Source of the DNA: Actinomycetes bacterium | GTDB taxonomy: Bacteria; Actinomycetota; Acidimicrobiia; Acidimicrobiales; UBA8190 | NCBI GenBank assembly: GCA_021798135.1 | Contig: JAJZYI010000215.1 | Location: 1 to 5,860, forward strand | Reading direction: 5' to 3' | DNA: 5,860 nt | In this document: piece by piece, positions 1-5,815 of the stretch | Position numbering within the stretch: position 1 is the first letter of the stretch | Layout: every line of letters starts with the position of its first letter | Made by a program: the position numbers and the translations under genes | Notes under the pieces: generated by a model | What the model was told of the DNA's origin: nothing | Database searches by the model: none | The model's input: the letters and a program-made list of their open reading frames with translations, nothing else

Positions 1-44
1 TGCTCGACCACCGCCAGGAAGTACTCGAGCTCACGCCGATCCAT
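1..44 (-). CDS. LysR-family transcriptional regulator, N-terminal fragment (runs off the left edge)
   Basis: Reading leftward from the ATG at 44-42, 14 complete codons give MDRRELEYFLAVVE before the window ends. This matches the usual opening of LysR-type regulators (Met, a few polar residues, then L-x-Y/F-F-x-A-V-x-E), which is the first helix of the N-terminal winged helix-turn-helix DNA-binding domain. The rest of that domain and the effector-binding domain are outside the window. The gene is divergent from the sulfatase, the classical layout for a LysR protein that controls its neighbour and itself. No Shine-Dalgarno precedes the ATG. Instead a TANNNT -10-like hexamer sits 6 nt upstream, which suggests a leaderless mRNA. 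The call rests on only 14 residues but the pattern is characteristic. The effector is unknown; a sulfatase substrate or product would be a reasonable guess. Confidence 0.72.
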   Translation of the reverse strand, partial: MDRRELEYFLAVVE

Positions 45-56
45 AGCAGGAGGGTA
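45..56 (-). promoter_or_regulatory. Candidate -10 element of the LysR gene, leaderless transcript
   Basis: On the minus strand TACCCT (56-51) fits the actinobacterial TANNNT -10 consensus. It is followed by exactly 6 nt, so the expected transcription start falls on the A of the regulator's ATG at 44. The absence of a Shine-Dalgarno agrees with leaderless translation. No good -35 is visible at the usual spacing. The AGGAGG at 48-53 is on the plus strand and cannot serve this gene. Confidence 0.4.
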
Positions 57-99
57 TCACTGGCCCAGGTTTTTGATCTTTGTTGCCAATGGCCAGTGA
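57..99. promoter_or_regulatory. Operator-like inverted repeat in the divergent regulator/sulfatase control region
   Basis: TCACTGGCC (57-65) and GGCCAGTGA (91-99) are perfect 9-bp inverted copies. They flank a 25-bp stretch (66-90) rich in A and T, the only such island in this part of the window. The arm centres are 34 bp apart, a little over three helical turns, which would suit two half-sites bound on one DNA face. The left arm abuts the candidate -10 of the LysR gene, and the right arm falls between the candidate -35 and -10 of the sulfatase promoter. A protein bound to both arms could control both directions. Binding by the adjacent LysR protein is inference: the dyad does not follow the textbook T-N11-A core at its centre. 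Confidence 0.5.
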
Positions 100-108
100 A
101 CGTAGCCT
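80..108 (+). promoter_or_regulatory. Candidate promoter of the sulfatase gene
   Basis: TTGTTG (80-85), a 17-bp spacer and TAGCCT (103-108, fitting TANNNT) form a reasonable housekeeping-type promoter facing the sulfatase. Transcription would start near 115. This leaves a leader of about 250 nt before the ATG at 364. The right arm of the inverted repeat (91-99) lies in the spacer. The assignment is by eye in GC-rich DNA and is tentative. Confidence 0.35.
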
Positions 109-363
109 GGGTGCTGCTCGCGGTGCCCCCCGCCGCCGGCGCGGGAGCAGCGGGGTGCCGCGCCGGCGGGACCGGTCGCGCCGAGGCACCGGGCACGGGG
201 TCGCCCAGCGCGCCCGGGCCCGCCTGTTGCCGGCCACCGGCCTGGCTGCCGGTGGCGCCGGGGAGCCGGCCCCGTCGCCGGTCGGGCCCGGGACGCCAGC
301 GGGCGCACCGGCACCGGCACGCCGTGCCGTGGACGAGCCGTGACGAACGAGAAGTGGGACCCC
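109..363 (+). other. GC-rich leader before the sulfatase; no supported gene
   Basis: This stretch is extremely G/C-rich and open in several frames on both strands, but no reading looks like a real protein. One plus-strand frame from the ATG at 89 ends at a TGA (341-343) that overlaps the GTG at 340, giving an Arg/Ala/Pro/Gly-rich product with no recognisable domain and no ribosome-binding site. A second frame starting at 96 opens with a hydrophobic, faintly lipoprotein-like segment but becomes low-complexity and overlaps the sulfatase start. The contents that stand out are the hairpin at 233-256 and a tight CGGCACG/CGTGCCG dyad at 315-329. I take it as untranslated leader, possibly with regulatory RNA structure. 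Confidence 0.45.
233..256 (+). promoter_or_regulatory. Strong GC hairpin in the sulfatase leader
   Basis: GCCACCGGC (233-241) and GCCGGTGGC (248-256) are a perfect 9-bp inverted repeat around a 6-nt loop. In the transcript this would be a very stable stem about 108 nt before the ATG at 364. No U-tract follows, so a classical intrinsic terminator is not shown. It could act as an attenuator, a 5' stabiliser, or simply reflect the base composition. Confidence 0.35.
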
Positions 364-2715
364 ATGCCTGACATCGACCGCACCGTCCTGCCCCTGACCG
401 TGCCGACGCACCACGATCCCGACCCGCCGCTCGACGTCCGCCAGGCCGGCCCCGGGACGGCCATGGCGCAGCGTCCCCTGCCGCCGGCGGGGGCTCCCAA
501 CATCCTCCTGATCCTGCTCGACGACGTCGGCTTCGGCGCCGGGTCGCCGTACGGGGGGCCCTGCCGCATGCCGGTGGCGCAGCAGCTGGCCGACGGCGGG
601 CTCGTCTACACCAGGTTCCACACGACCGGGCTGTGCGCGCCGACGCGCACCGCCCTGCTCACCGGGCGGAACCACCACGTGTGCGGCATGGGTGCCGTTC
701 CCGAGATGGCGACGCCCTACCCGGGCTACGACGCGACCCGCCGGCGCGAGCACGCCACGGTCGCCCAGATCCTGCAGGCCAACGGCTACGCCACCGCCGC
801 CTTCGGCAAGATGCACCAGACGCCGCCGTGGGAGCAGACCCCTGCCGGGCCGTTCGAGCACTGGCCGACGAACGAGGGCTTCGACCATTTCTACGGTTTC
901 CTCGGTGCCGAGACGAACCACTATGCGCCCAGTCTCTTCGAGGGCACGACCCCGATAAACCCGTCCATCGACGACGATCCCGACTACCATTTGTCGGCCG
1001 ACCTCGCCGACCAAGCGATCGGCTGGATCGAGGCGGTGCGGACGTTCGACCACCAGCGCCCGTGGTTCTGCTACCTGAGCTTCGGCGCCTGCCACACGCC
1101 GTTCCACGTCCCCGAGGCCTGGCGCGACCGCTACCGGGGGGAGTTCGACCACGGCTGGGACGAGCAGCGCACGCGGACCCTGGAGCGCCAGCGCGCCGTG
1201 GGCGTCGTCCCGCCCGACGCCGAGCTGGCGCCGTGGACCCCCGGCGTGCCGCACTGGCGCGAGATCGGAGGGACCGAGCAGCGGGTGGCGGCCCGGATGA
1301 TGGAGCTCTACGCCGCCTTCCTGGAGCACACCGACGCGCAGGTGGGGCGGGTGGTGGAGAGCCTCCGTCAGGCGGGGACGCTCGACGACACGGTGGTCGT
1401 GTACCTGATCGGCGACAACGGTGCGTCGGCCGAGGGCGGCCTCGAAGGCACGCTGAACGAGATGCTGACCGTGAACGGCATCCCCGACAGCGCGGCGCGG
1501 ATCGAGGAGCAGCTGGACGAGCTGGGCGGTCCGACGACCTACCCGCTCTACCCGGCGGGGTGGGCGGTGGCGATGAACACGCCGTACCAGTGGACGAAGC
1601 AGCTCGCGTCGCACTACGGCGGGACGCGCAACGGCATGATCGTGCACTGGCCGGCGGGGATCCCGGCCGGCCAGCAGGTCCGCCACCAGTGGCACCACTG
1701 CATCGACGTCGCCCCGACGCTCCTGGACCTGGCTGGCGTGCCCGAGCCGAAGGTGGTGAACGGCGTGGAGCAGGTCCCGATGAACGGCGTGTCGATGCGC
1801 TACACCTTCGACGACGCCGGGGCTCCGGACCGGCGCACGGTGCAGTACTTCGAGATCTTCGGGAACCGCGGCATCTACCACGACGGCTGGACGGCCTCCA
1901 CGGCGCACCGCGTCCCGTGGAAGCCGGCGGCGTTCTCGTGGCCCAGGTTCGAGGACGACGTCTGGGAGCTCTACCACGTCGCCGAGGACTGGACCCAGGC
2001 CCACGACCTGGCCGGGCAGCTCCCGGACAAGCTGCGGCAGCTGCAGGATCTCTTCCTCGACGAGGCCCGCAAGCACGACGTGCTGCCCCTCGACGACCGG
2101 CTCGCCGAGCGCATGAACGCGCAGATGGCCGGCCGCAGGACGCCGTTGGCTGACAGGAGGTCGGTGACGCTGCGGCACGGCGCGGCCAGGCTGCGCGAAG
2201 ATGCGCTCCCGAACGTGAAGAACACCTCCTTCCGCGTCACGGCGGAGGTCGTCGTCGACGCCGGCGCCTCGGGCGTCCTGGTCGCCCAGGGCGGCCGCTT
2301 CGGCGGGTGGTGCATCTACGCCGTCGACGGCGTCGTCTCGTTCTGCCACAACCTCTGCGGGCTGGAGCGCTACCACGTGAGGAGCGACCGGGTGCTGACC
2401 GCCGGGACGAGGCTGGTCGAGATGGCGTTCACCTACGACGGCGGCGGCGTGGGCAAGGGAGGCACCGCGCGGCTGTCCGTCGACGGCGAGTGCGTCGGGA
2501 CGGGCCGGGTGGAGCGGACGGTGCCGTACGCCTTCTCCGTCGACGAGAGCCTGACGGTCGGCTTCGACCGCGGGACGCCGGTGACCGAGGAGTACGAGGC
2601 CGGCCGGCGGAGCCGGTTCAGCGGGACGGTCCGGTGGCTGCGGATCGACTCCCTCGACGACGGCGACGCGGCGGGGTCCGAGGGCACGTGGCGCGCCGCG
2701 GTGATGACGCAGTGA
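364..2715 (+). CDS. Large type I arylsulfatase (formylglycine-dependent, AtsA/AtsD-like)
   Basis: Hydrolyses sulfate esters (R-O-SO3-) to an alcohol or phenol plus sulfate, with a Ca2+ ion and a formylglycine made from the active-site cysteine. Residues from ATG 364 (783 aa): Asp53-Asp54 in LLDDVG (metal), Cys91-Ala-Pro-Thr-Arg95 then LLTGRNHH (the CxPxR formylglycine signature), Lys149 and His151 in FGKMH, His244 in ACHTPFH, Asp351-Asn352 in GDNGA (metal) and Lys412 before SHYGGTRNG. Residues about 597-767 form a beta-rich C-terminal domain. Length and layout match the roughly 790-aa mycobacterial AtsA/AtsD sulfatases. There is no signal peptide, so it is probably cytosolic and needs an imported substrate. 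A GTG at 340 would add eight residues. I chose ATG 364 because relatives begin just before an xDRTVLP segment and GAGAAG lies 9 nt upstream. The formylglycine-generating enzyme is not in this window. The substrate is not known. Confidence 0.95.
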   Translation: MPDIDRTVLPLTVPTHHDPDPPLDVRQAGPGTAMAQRPLPPAGAPNILLILLDDVGFGAGSPYGGPCRMPVAQQLADGGLVYTRFHTTGLCAPTRTALLTGRNHHVCGMGAVPEMATPYPGYDATRRREHATVAQILQANGYATAAFGKMHQTPPWEQTPAGPFEHWPTNEGFDHFYGFLGAETNHYAPSLFEGTTPINPSIDDDPDYHLSADLADQAIGWIEAVRTFDHQRPWFCYLSFGACHTPFHVPEAWRDRYRGEFDHGWDEQRTRTLERQRAVGVVPPDAELAPWTPGVPHWREIGGTEQRVAARMMELYAAFLEHTDAQVGRVVESLRQAGTLDDTVVVYLIGDNGASAEGGLEGTLNEMLTVNGIPDSAARIEEQLDELGGPTTYPLYPAGWAVAMNTPYQWTKQLASHYGGTRNGMIVHWPAGIPAGQQVRHQWHHCIDVAPTLLDLAGVPEPKVVNGVEQVPMNGVSMRYTFDDAGAPDRRTVQYFEIFGNRGIYHDGWTASTAHRVPWKPAAFSWPRFEDDVWELYHVAEDWTQAHDLAGQLPDKLRQLQDLFLDEARKHDVLPLDDRLAERMNAQMAGRRTPLADRRSVTLRHGAARLREDALPNVKNTSFRVTAEVVVDAGASGVLVAQGGRFGGWCIYAVDGVVSFCHNLCGLERYHVRSDRVLTAGTRLVEMAFTYDGGGVGKGGTARLSVDGECVGTGRVERTVPYAFSVDESLTVGFDRGTPVTEEYEAGRRSRFSGTVRWLRIDSLDDGDAAGSEGTWRAAVMTQ

Positions 2716-2721
2716 GCGCCG

Positions 2722-2750
2722 CCGGCCGTGCCCCGGCCGTGCCCCGTGCC
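2722..2750 (+). repeat. Short tandem repeat, 11-bp unit, after the sulfatase
   Basis: CCGGCCGTGCC occurs at 2722-2732 and again directly at 2733-2743, followed by a partial third copy, CCGTGCC, at 2744-2750. The repeat starts 6 nt after the sulfatase stop. Each full copy carries the left arm of the hairpin described at 2734-2773. Confidence 0.6.
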
Positions 2751-2773
2751 GGCGGGCGTGCAGGGCACGGCCG
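2734..2773 (+). terminator. Hairpin between the sulfatase and LLM genes (possible terminator or attenuator)
   Basis: CGGCCGTGCCC (2734-2744) and GGGCACGGCCG (2763-2773) are a perfect 11-bp inverted repeat with an 18-nt loop. An identical left arm also occurs at 2723-2733, so the right arm has two possible partners. No T-tract follows, which is common for GC-rich actinobacterial hairpins but leaves termination unproven. It lies about 18 nt after the sulfatase stop and 42 nt before the LLM start, so it could lower read-through or protect the upstream mRNA end. Confidence 0.4.
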
Positions 2774-2815
2774 CCCCGCGTCCGGGCGGTCGCGGTGCCC
2801 GAGGCGGGTGGTGTC

Positions 2816-3895
2816 GTGAGGATCGGGTACCTGCTGGACCTGCACAAGGGTGGGTACGATCAGCCGGTGCCGACGCGCGAGGACGCGGCGGGGACGATGG
2901 ACGCCATGATCGAGGAGGGGATCCTCGCTGAGAAGGCGGGGTTCCACTCGATCCAGGTCCCCGACCGTCACGGCCGGACGGAGTGCTACTTCCCCGGGCC
3001 GTTCCAGCTGCTGTCGATCCTGGCGCACGAGACGAGCAGGGTGGCGCTGGGCTCGTACGCGCTGGTGAACACGCTGTACCACCCGATGCTGATCGCGGAG
3101 CAGTGCGCGGTGATCGACAACCTGTCGCGCGGCCGGCTGTACATGACGTGGGCGCGTGGGTACCACGAGGGGTACTGGGACTACTTCGGGGTGCCGAAGG
3201 AGCGTCTGCTGGGGCGGTTCTTGGAGAACGTCCGGGTGATCGAGCAGGCGTACCGGGGTGAGCGGTTCAGCCACCAGGGCGACTGCTACGAGGTCCGCGA
3301 CGCGCTGCTGTCGCCGCAGCCGTACCAGCGGCCGCACTTCCCGTTCTGGGGCGGCGGGCAGTTCAAGCCGTCGATCGAGCGGTCGGCGCGCTACGCGGAG
3401 GCGTGGACCTGCGACGGCTTCCCGATCCAGCGGGCGACGTGGGACGAGCAGGTCGGCGCGTACCGCTCGGCGTGCGCCGAGGAGGGGAAGAAGCCGTTCA
3501 TCGTCCTCTTGCGCAACGGCTGGGTGGCGGACAGCTTCGAGGAGGCGGCCCGGCAGTTCGGCGAGCACTACGTCGACGAGATGCGCTTCTACTGCCGCCA
3601 GGGGATCCTGGCACACCACCCGGACTTCGACACCCCGGAGAAGATCACGGCGCAGAGCACCCGGGAGCACGTGGTGGTGGGCACCCCCCAGCAGTGCATC
3701 GAGCGGCTCGAGCAGTACGAGGAGGAGCTCGGCGTCGACTACGTGACGATGCGCTTCCGGATGGTGAAGGGCCCGAGCCTCCAGGCGACACGCGAGCAGA
3801 TCCTCCGCTTCGGCGAGGAGGTCGTCGCCCACTTCACCAGGAAGTCCCCCCAGCCGATCGACCACCCCGCCATCCCCGAGGGAGCGCGGTGGTGA
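2816..3895 (+). CDS. LLM-class (luciferase-like) flavin/F420-dependent oxidoreductase
   Basis: A 359-aa member of the bacterial luciferase-like superfamily: a single TIM-barrel enzyme using reduced FMN or F420 for monooxygenation or hydride transfer, expected in the cytosol. Visible family features from GTG 2816: MRIGYLLDL as first strand, EKAGFHSIQVPD (39-50), LGSYALVNTLYHPMLIAEQ (78-96), DNLSRGRLYMTWARGY (101-116) with HEGYWDYFG after it, PFWGGGQFKPSIERSARYAE (176-195), and VVGTPQQCIERLEQYEE (287-303) near the end. A GTG at 2795 in the same frame would add seven residues. I prefer 2816 because relatives start M-R/K-x-G-Y/F; GAGG at 2801-2804 is a weak site 11 nt upstream. It follows the sulfatase by 100 bp on the same strand, so co-transcription is possible. 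The sequence does not let me choose between FMN and F420, or name the substrate. Confidence 0.9.
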   Translation: MRIGYLLDLHKGGYDQPVPTREDAAGTMDAMIEEGILAEKAGFHSIQVPDRHGRTECYFPGPFQLLSILAHETSRVALGSYALVNTLYHPMLIAEQCAVIDNLSRGRLYMTWARGYHEGYWDYFGVPKERLLGRFLENVRVIEQAYRGERFSHQGDCYEVRDALLSPQPYQRPHFPFWGGGQFKPSIERSARYAEAWTCDGFPIQRATWDEQVGAYRSACAEEGKKPFIVLLRNGWVADSFEEAARQFGEHYVDEMRFYCRQGILAHHPDFDTPEKITAQSTREHVVVGTPQQCIERLEQYEEELGVDYVTMRFRMVKGPSLQATREQILRFGEEVVAHFTRKSPQPIDHPAIPEGARW

Positions 3896-3920
3896 GGGAG
3901 GCGGCGCAACGGTGAGCTCG

Positions 3921-3938
3921 GGCGGGCGGGTGCCCGTC
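3921..3938. terminator. Hairpin between two convergent genes, candidate bidirectional terminator
   Basis: GGCGGGC (3921-3927) pairs with GCCCGTC (3932-3938) around the 4-nt loop GGGT; one of the 7 pairs is G-U. It lies 25 bp after the LLM stop and 4 bp beyond the FAD-gene stop on the other strand, where a shared terminator is expected. There is no T-tract on either side. Confidence 0.35.
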
Positions 3939-3942
3939 GCGC

Positions 3943-5613
3943 TCAGAGCCTGGGGTCGTGGCCGGCCTCGGCCGCGGCCGCCTCGCCGGCCAGGAACCCG
4001 AAGGTGACGGCCGGGCCGATGGTGCCGCCGGGGCCGTAGTAGGCCTGCCCCGTCGGCGCTGCCGCGCAGTTCCCCGCGGCGAACAGCCGGGGGATCGGGG
4101 AGCCGTGGACGTCGACGACGCGGCCCGAGGCGTCGATGACCGGGCCGCCCTTGGTGTCGAGGGCGCCGGGTCCCAGGATGATGCAGTGGCAGGGCCCGGC
4201 GGTGTCGAGCGGCCGCATGGTGGGGTTGGGGAGGCCGGCTCGCTGCGGGCCTGCCCAGGCCCGCTCCAGCGGCGAGCCGCCGCGCCCGAAGTCCCGGTCG
4301 ACGCCCTCGGCCGCCATCTGGTTGAACCGGGTGACGGTCTCGGCCAGCCTCGCCCCGAACGTCGGGGCGAGGCGGACGCTGCCGACGCGCGGGCCGACCT
4401 CGGCCAGCCGGGCGTCGATGACGGCACCCAGGGCGTCCAGGTCCGGCGCCGACAGCATGTTCTCGTGCCCCTCGCCCGGCCCCGGGACCGGCCACCGCGG
4501 CCGGGTGGTCGGCCGGTCGTCGTGCAGGACGGCGTCGTCGAAGATCATGAACAGCAGGAAGTTGGGGTACTCCAGGCGGCTCGGGTCCCAGACGTGGTGG
4601 ATCTGGCCGCGGTCGTTGTACGCCATCTTCTCGTTCATGACCCGCTCGCCGAAGCGGTTGACGATCACCATCGAGTCGCCGAACGGGTAGACGCAGTCGT
4701 GGGGCGTGCGCCTGTCGCGCAGGGCGAGCTCGAGCACGACCTGGCTCCACCAGGCATGGGCCATGGTGCCCAGCGCGGCGCCCGCCTCGATCCCGATGCG
4801 CACGAAGTCACCGCGCGCCGTGGGCGCAGCCGCACCGCCGAGCACGGGTCCTCGCAGGAACGCCGAGGCGAGCTGCTCGTCGTGGAGGAACCCGCCCGTG
4901 GCGAAGACGACGCCGCGCCGGGCGCCGGTCAGCACCGTCGCGCCGCCCCGGCGCGACTCGACGCCCACGATCACGCCGTCGTCGTCGCGCACCAGGTGGG
5001 CGGCCCGCGTCTCCATGCGGACCGTCACCCCCGCCGCCTCGGCGCTGCGGAGCATGGCGTCCACCAGGATCTGGCCGCCGGTCGGGTCGATCCCGGCTCG
5101 ATGGCCCTCGGGCATCCGGATCTTGATGGCACGGCCCACGGGCACCTCGTCCTCGGGGAACGGCGCGTAGTAGTCGGGGTAGGCGGGGTCGACGGCGTCG
5201 TCGTAGGGGATGGCGCCGGCCGACGCGAGCTCGGCGAAGGCGCGTGGCCCGTGGTCGACCAGCGCCTCCAGGAGCGCGAGCTGGTCCTCGTCCAGGCCGA
5301 AGCGGGGCTCCTCGGGGGCGAACCGGGTGGGGTGGGCGCCGCGCGCCATGAACCGCAGGGCCGCGGCGCGGTCGTCCACCAGGCCGGCCGCGGCCATCAC
5401 GGGGTTGCCGGGGATCCACATGACACCGCTCGACTTGGCCGTCGTGCCGCCGGGGTGCACGGCGGCGTCGAGGACGGTGACGGAAGCCCCGCGGCGCGCC
5501 GCGGCGAGGGCCGCCGACAGGCCGGCCGCGCCCGACCCCACGACGACGACGTCGACGACGTCGTCCCACTCGGGGCCCCACGGGCCTGCTGGTGCTCCTG
5601 CTCGGTCGGTCAC
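3943..5613 (-). CDS. FAD-dependent oxidoreductase, 3-ketosteroid dehydrogenase / fumarate reductase flavoprotein family
   Basis: A 556-aa FAD-binding-2 family flavoprotein, most like 3-ketosteroid Δ1-dehydrogenases (KstD), which remove two hydrogens from the A ring of a 3-keto steroid. From GTG 5613: VVVVGSGAAGL (22-32) is the GxGxxG dinucleotide fold, GGTTAKSSGVMWIPGN (55-70) the KstD-type FAD/cap motif, ATGGF (238-242) a further FAD contact, NRFGERVMNEKMAY (319-332) the cap-domain motif, and AYYGPGGTIGPAVTFGF (524-540) the C-terminal flavin and substrate motif. From my memory of Rhodococcus KstD1, Tyr148, Tyr332, Tyr525 and Gly529 would match its Tyr119, Tyr318, Tyr487 and Gly491. The 5613 start is fixed by AGGGAGGAT just upstream; an ATG at 5712 would add 33 Pro/Arg-rich residues and is unlikely. 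It is soluble, with no signal peptide. The gene converges on the LLM gene and may follow the gene ending at 5800. Related desaturases act on other cyclic ketones, so the steroid substrate is inference. Confidence 0.92.
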   Translation of the reverse strand: MTDRAGAPAGPWGPEWDDVVDVVVVGSGAAGLSAALAAARRGASVTVLDAAVHPGGTTAKSSGVMWIPGNPVMAAAGLVDDRAAALRFMARGAHPTRFAPEEPRFGLDEDQLALLEALVDHGPRAFAELASAGAIPYDDAVDPAYPDYYAPFPEDEVPVGRAIKIRMPEGHRAGIDPTGGQILVDAMLRSAEAAGVTVRMETRAAHLVRDDDGVIVGVESRRGGATVLTGARRGVVFATGGFLHDEQLASAFLRGPVLGGAAAPTARGDFVRIGIEAGAALGTMAHAWWSQVVLELALRDRRTPHDCVYPFGDSMVIVNRFGERVMNEKMAYNDRGQIHHVWDPSRLEYPNFLLFMIFDDAVLHDDRPTTRPRWPVPGPGEGHENMLSAPDLDALGAVIDARLAEVGPRVGSVRLAPTFGARLAETVTRFNQMAAEGVDRDFGRGGSPLERAWAGPQRAGLPNPTMRPLDTAGPCHCIILGPGALDTKGGPVIDASGRVVDVHGSPIPRLFAAGNCAAAPTGQAYYGPGGTIGPAVTFGFLAGEAAAAEAGHDPRL

Positions 5614-5616
5614 GGC

Positions 5617-5625
5617 ATCCTCCCT
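5617..5625 (-). promoter_or_regulatory. Strong Shine-Dalgarno deciding the FAD-gene start
   Basis: On the minus strand AGGGAGGAT (5625-5617) precedes the GTG at 5613 by 3 nt, with the GGGAGG core ending 5 nt from the start. It is the best ribosome-binding site in the window and the reason for preferring GTG 5613 over the ATG at 5712. Confidence 0.75.
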
Positions 5626-5638
5626 CGGTGGTCGCGAG

Positions 5639-5659
5639 ACCGGGCGGGGTCGGCCCGGT
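5639..5659. promoter_or_regulatory. Inverted repeat upstream of the FAD gene
   Basis: ACCGGGC (5639-5645) and GCCCGGT (5653-5659) are perfect 7-bp inverted copies with a 7-nt spacer, 25 bp before the GTG start. This could be an operator for a dimeric regulator or an RNA hairpin ahead of the ribosome-binding site. I cannot see a convincing promoter in 5614-5717. Confidence 0.3.
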
Positions 5660-5717
5660 TCTGGCGGTCGGGTGGCGGCAGGCGGTCTGCGGTGCGGCGG
5701 CTGGGGGCGCACCTTCG

Positions 5718-5815
5718 CCGGTCAGGCGGGCAGCAGGCAGTCTCCGGTCAGGCGGGCAGCAGGCAGTCGCCGGTCAGGCGGGCAGCAGGCAGTCTCCGGT
5801 CAGGCGGGCAGCAGG
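5718..5815. repeat. Tandem repeat, 26-bp unit, about 3.8 copies
   Basis: Copies begin at 5718, 5744, 5770 and 5796, each opening with CCGGTCAGGCGGGCAGCAGG. The first three are 26 bp and identical except for the last base (T, G, T). The fourth matches for 20 bp and then enters the coding end of the minus-strand gene. That fourth copy holds the gene's last codons and its TGA (5802-5800), so the array looks like serial duplication of a gene's 3' end into the intergenic space. The T/G/T alternation suggests that a two-unit block was duplicated. The unit has no internal dyad that would make a hairpin. Confidence 0.9.

Noticed and set aside
77..89. LysR T-N11-A box in the control region
   Set aside because: T77 and A89 fit formally, but such pairs are common by chance and there is no symmetric sequence around them.
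340..342. GTG as the sulfatase start
   Set aside because: It lacks a good ribosome-binding site and adds eight residues not expected from the family; ATG 364 fits better. It cannot be excluded.
89..343. Possible small gene upstream of the sulfatase, stop overlapping GTG 340
   Set aside because: No ribosome-binding site, low-complexity Arg/Ala/Pro product and no recognisable domain. Kept only as a possible upstream ORF in the findings.
96..371. Small lipoprotein-like frame beginning MNVAWVLLAV with a Cys at residue 20
   Set aside because: No positive charge before the hydrophobic stretch, a poor lipobox, then low-complexity sequence that overlaps the sulfatase start.
2795..2797. GTG as the LLM gene start
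   Set aside because: It adds seven residues before the usual MRIGY opening and has no clear Shine-Dalgarno; GTG 2816 is preferred.
31..2847. A 938-codon open frame on the minus strand opposite the sulfatase
   Set aside because: It is the antisense shadow of a GC-rich gene: the product is Arg/Pro/Val-rich with no domain, while the plus strand carries all sulfatase motifs.
3912..4007. Short plus-strand frame from GTG 3912, after a GGAGG
   Set aside because: About 31 Arg/Pro-rich codons lying mostly antisense to the FAD gene; the GGAGG spacing is long.
2618..4750. A 710-codon minus-strand open frame crossing the LLM and FAD genes
   Set aside because: It runs antisense to the LLM gene and out of frame with the FAD gene, giving low-complexity sequence; both true genes have clear family motifs.
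5614..5712. N-terminal extension of the FAD protein to ATG 5712
   Set aside because: Pro/Arg-rich with no family match, and a strong Shine-Dalgarno precedes GTG 5613.
5718..5815. CRISPR array
   Set aside because: The 26-bp copies are directly adjacent with no unique spacers, so this is a plain tandem repeat.
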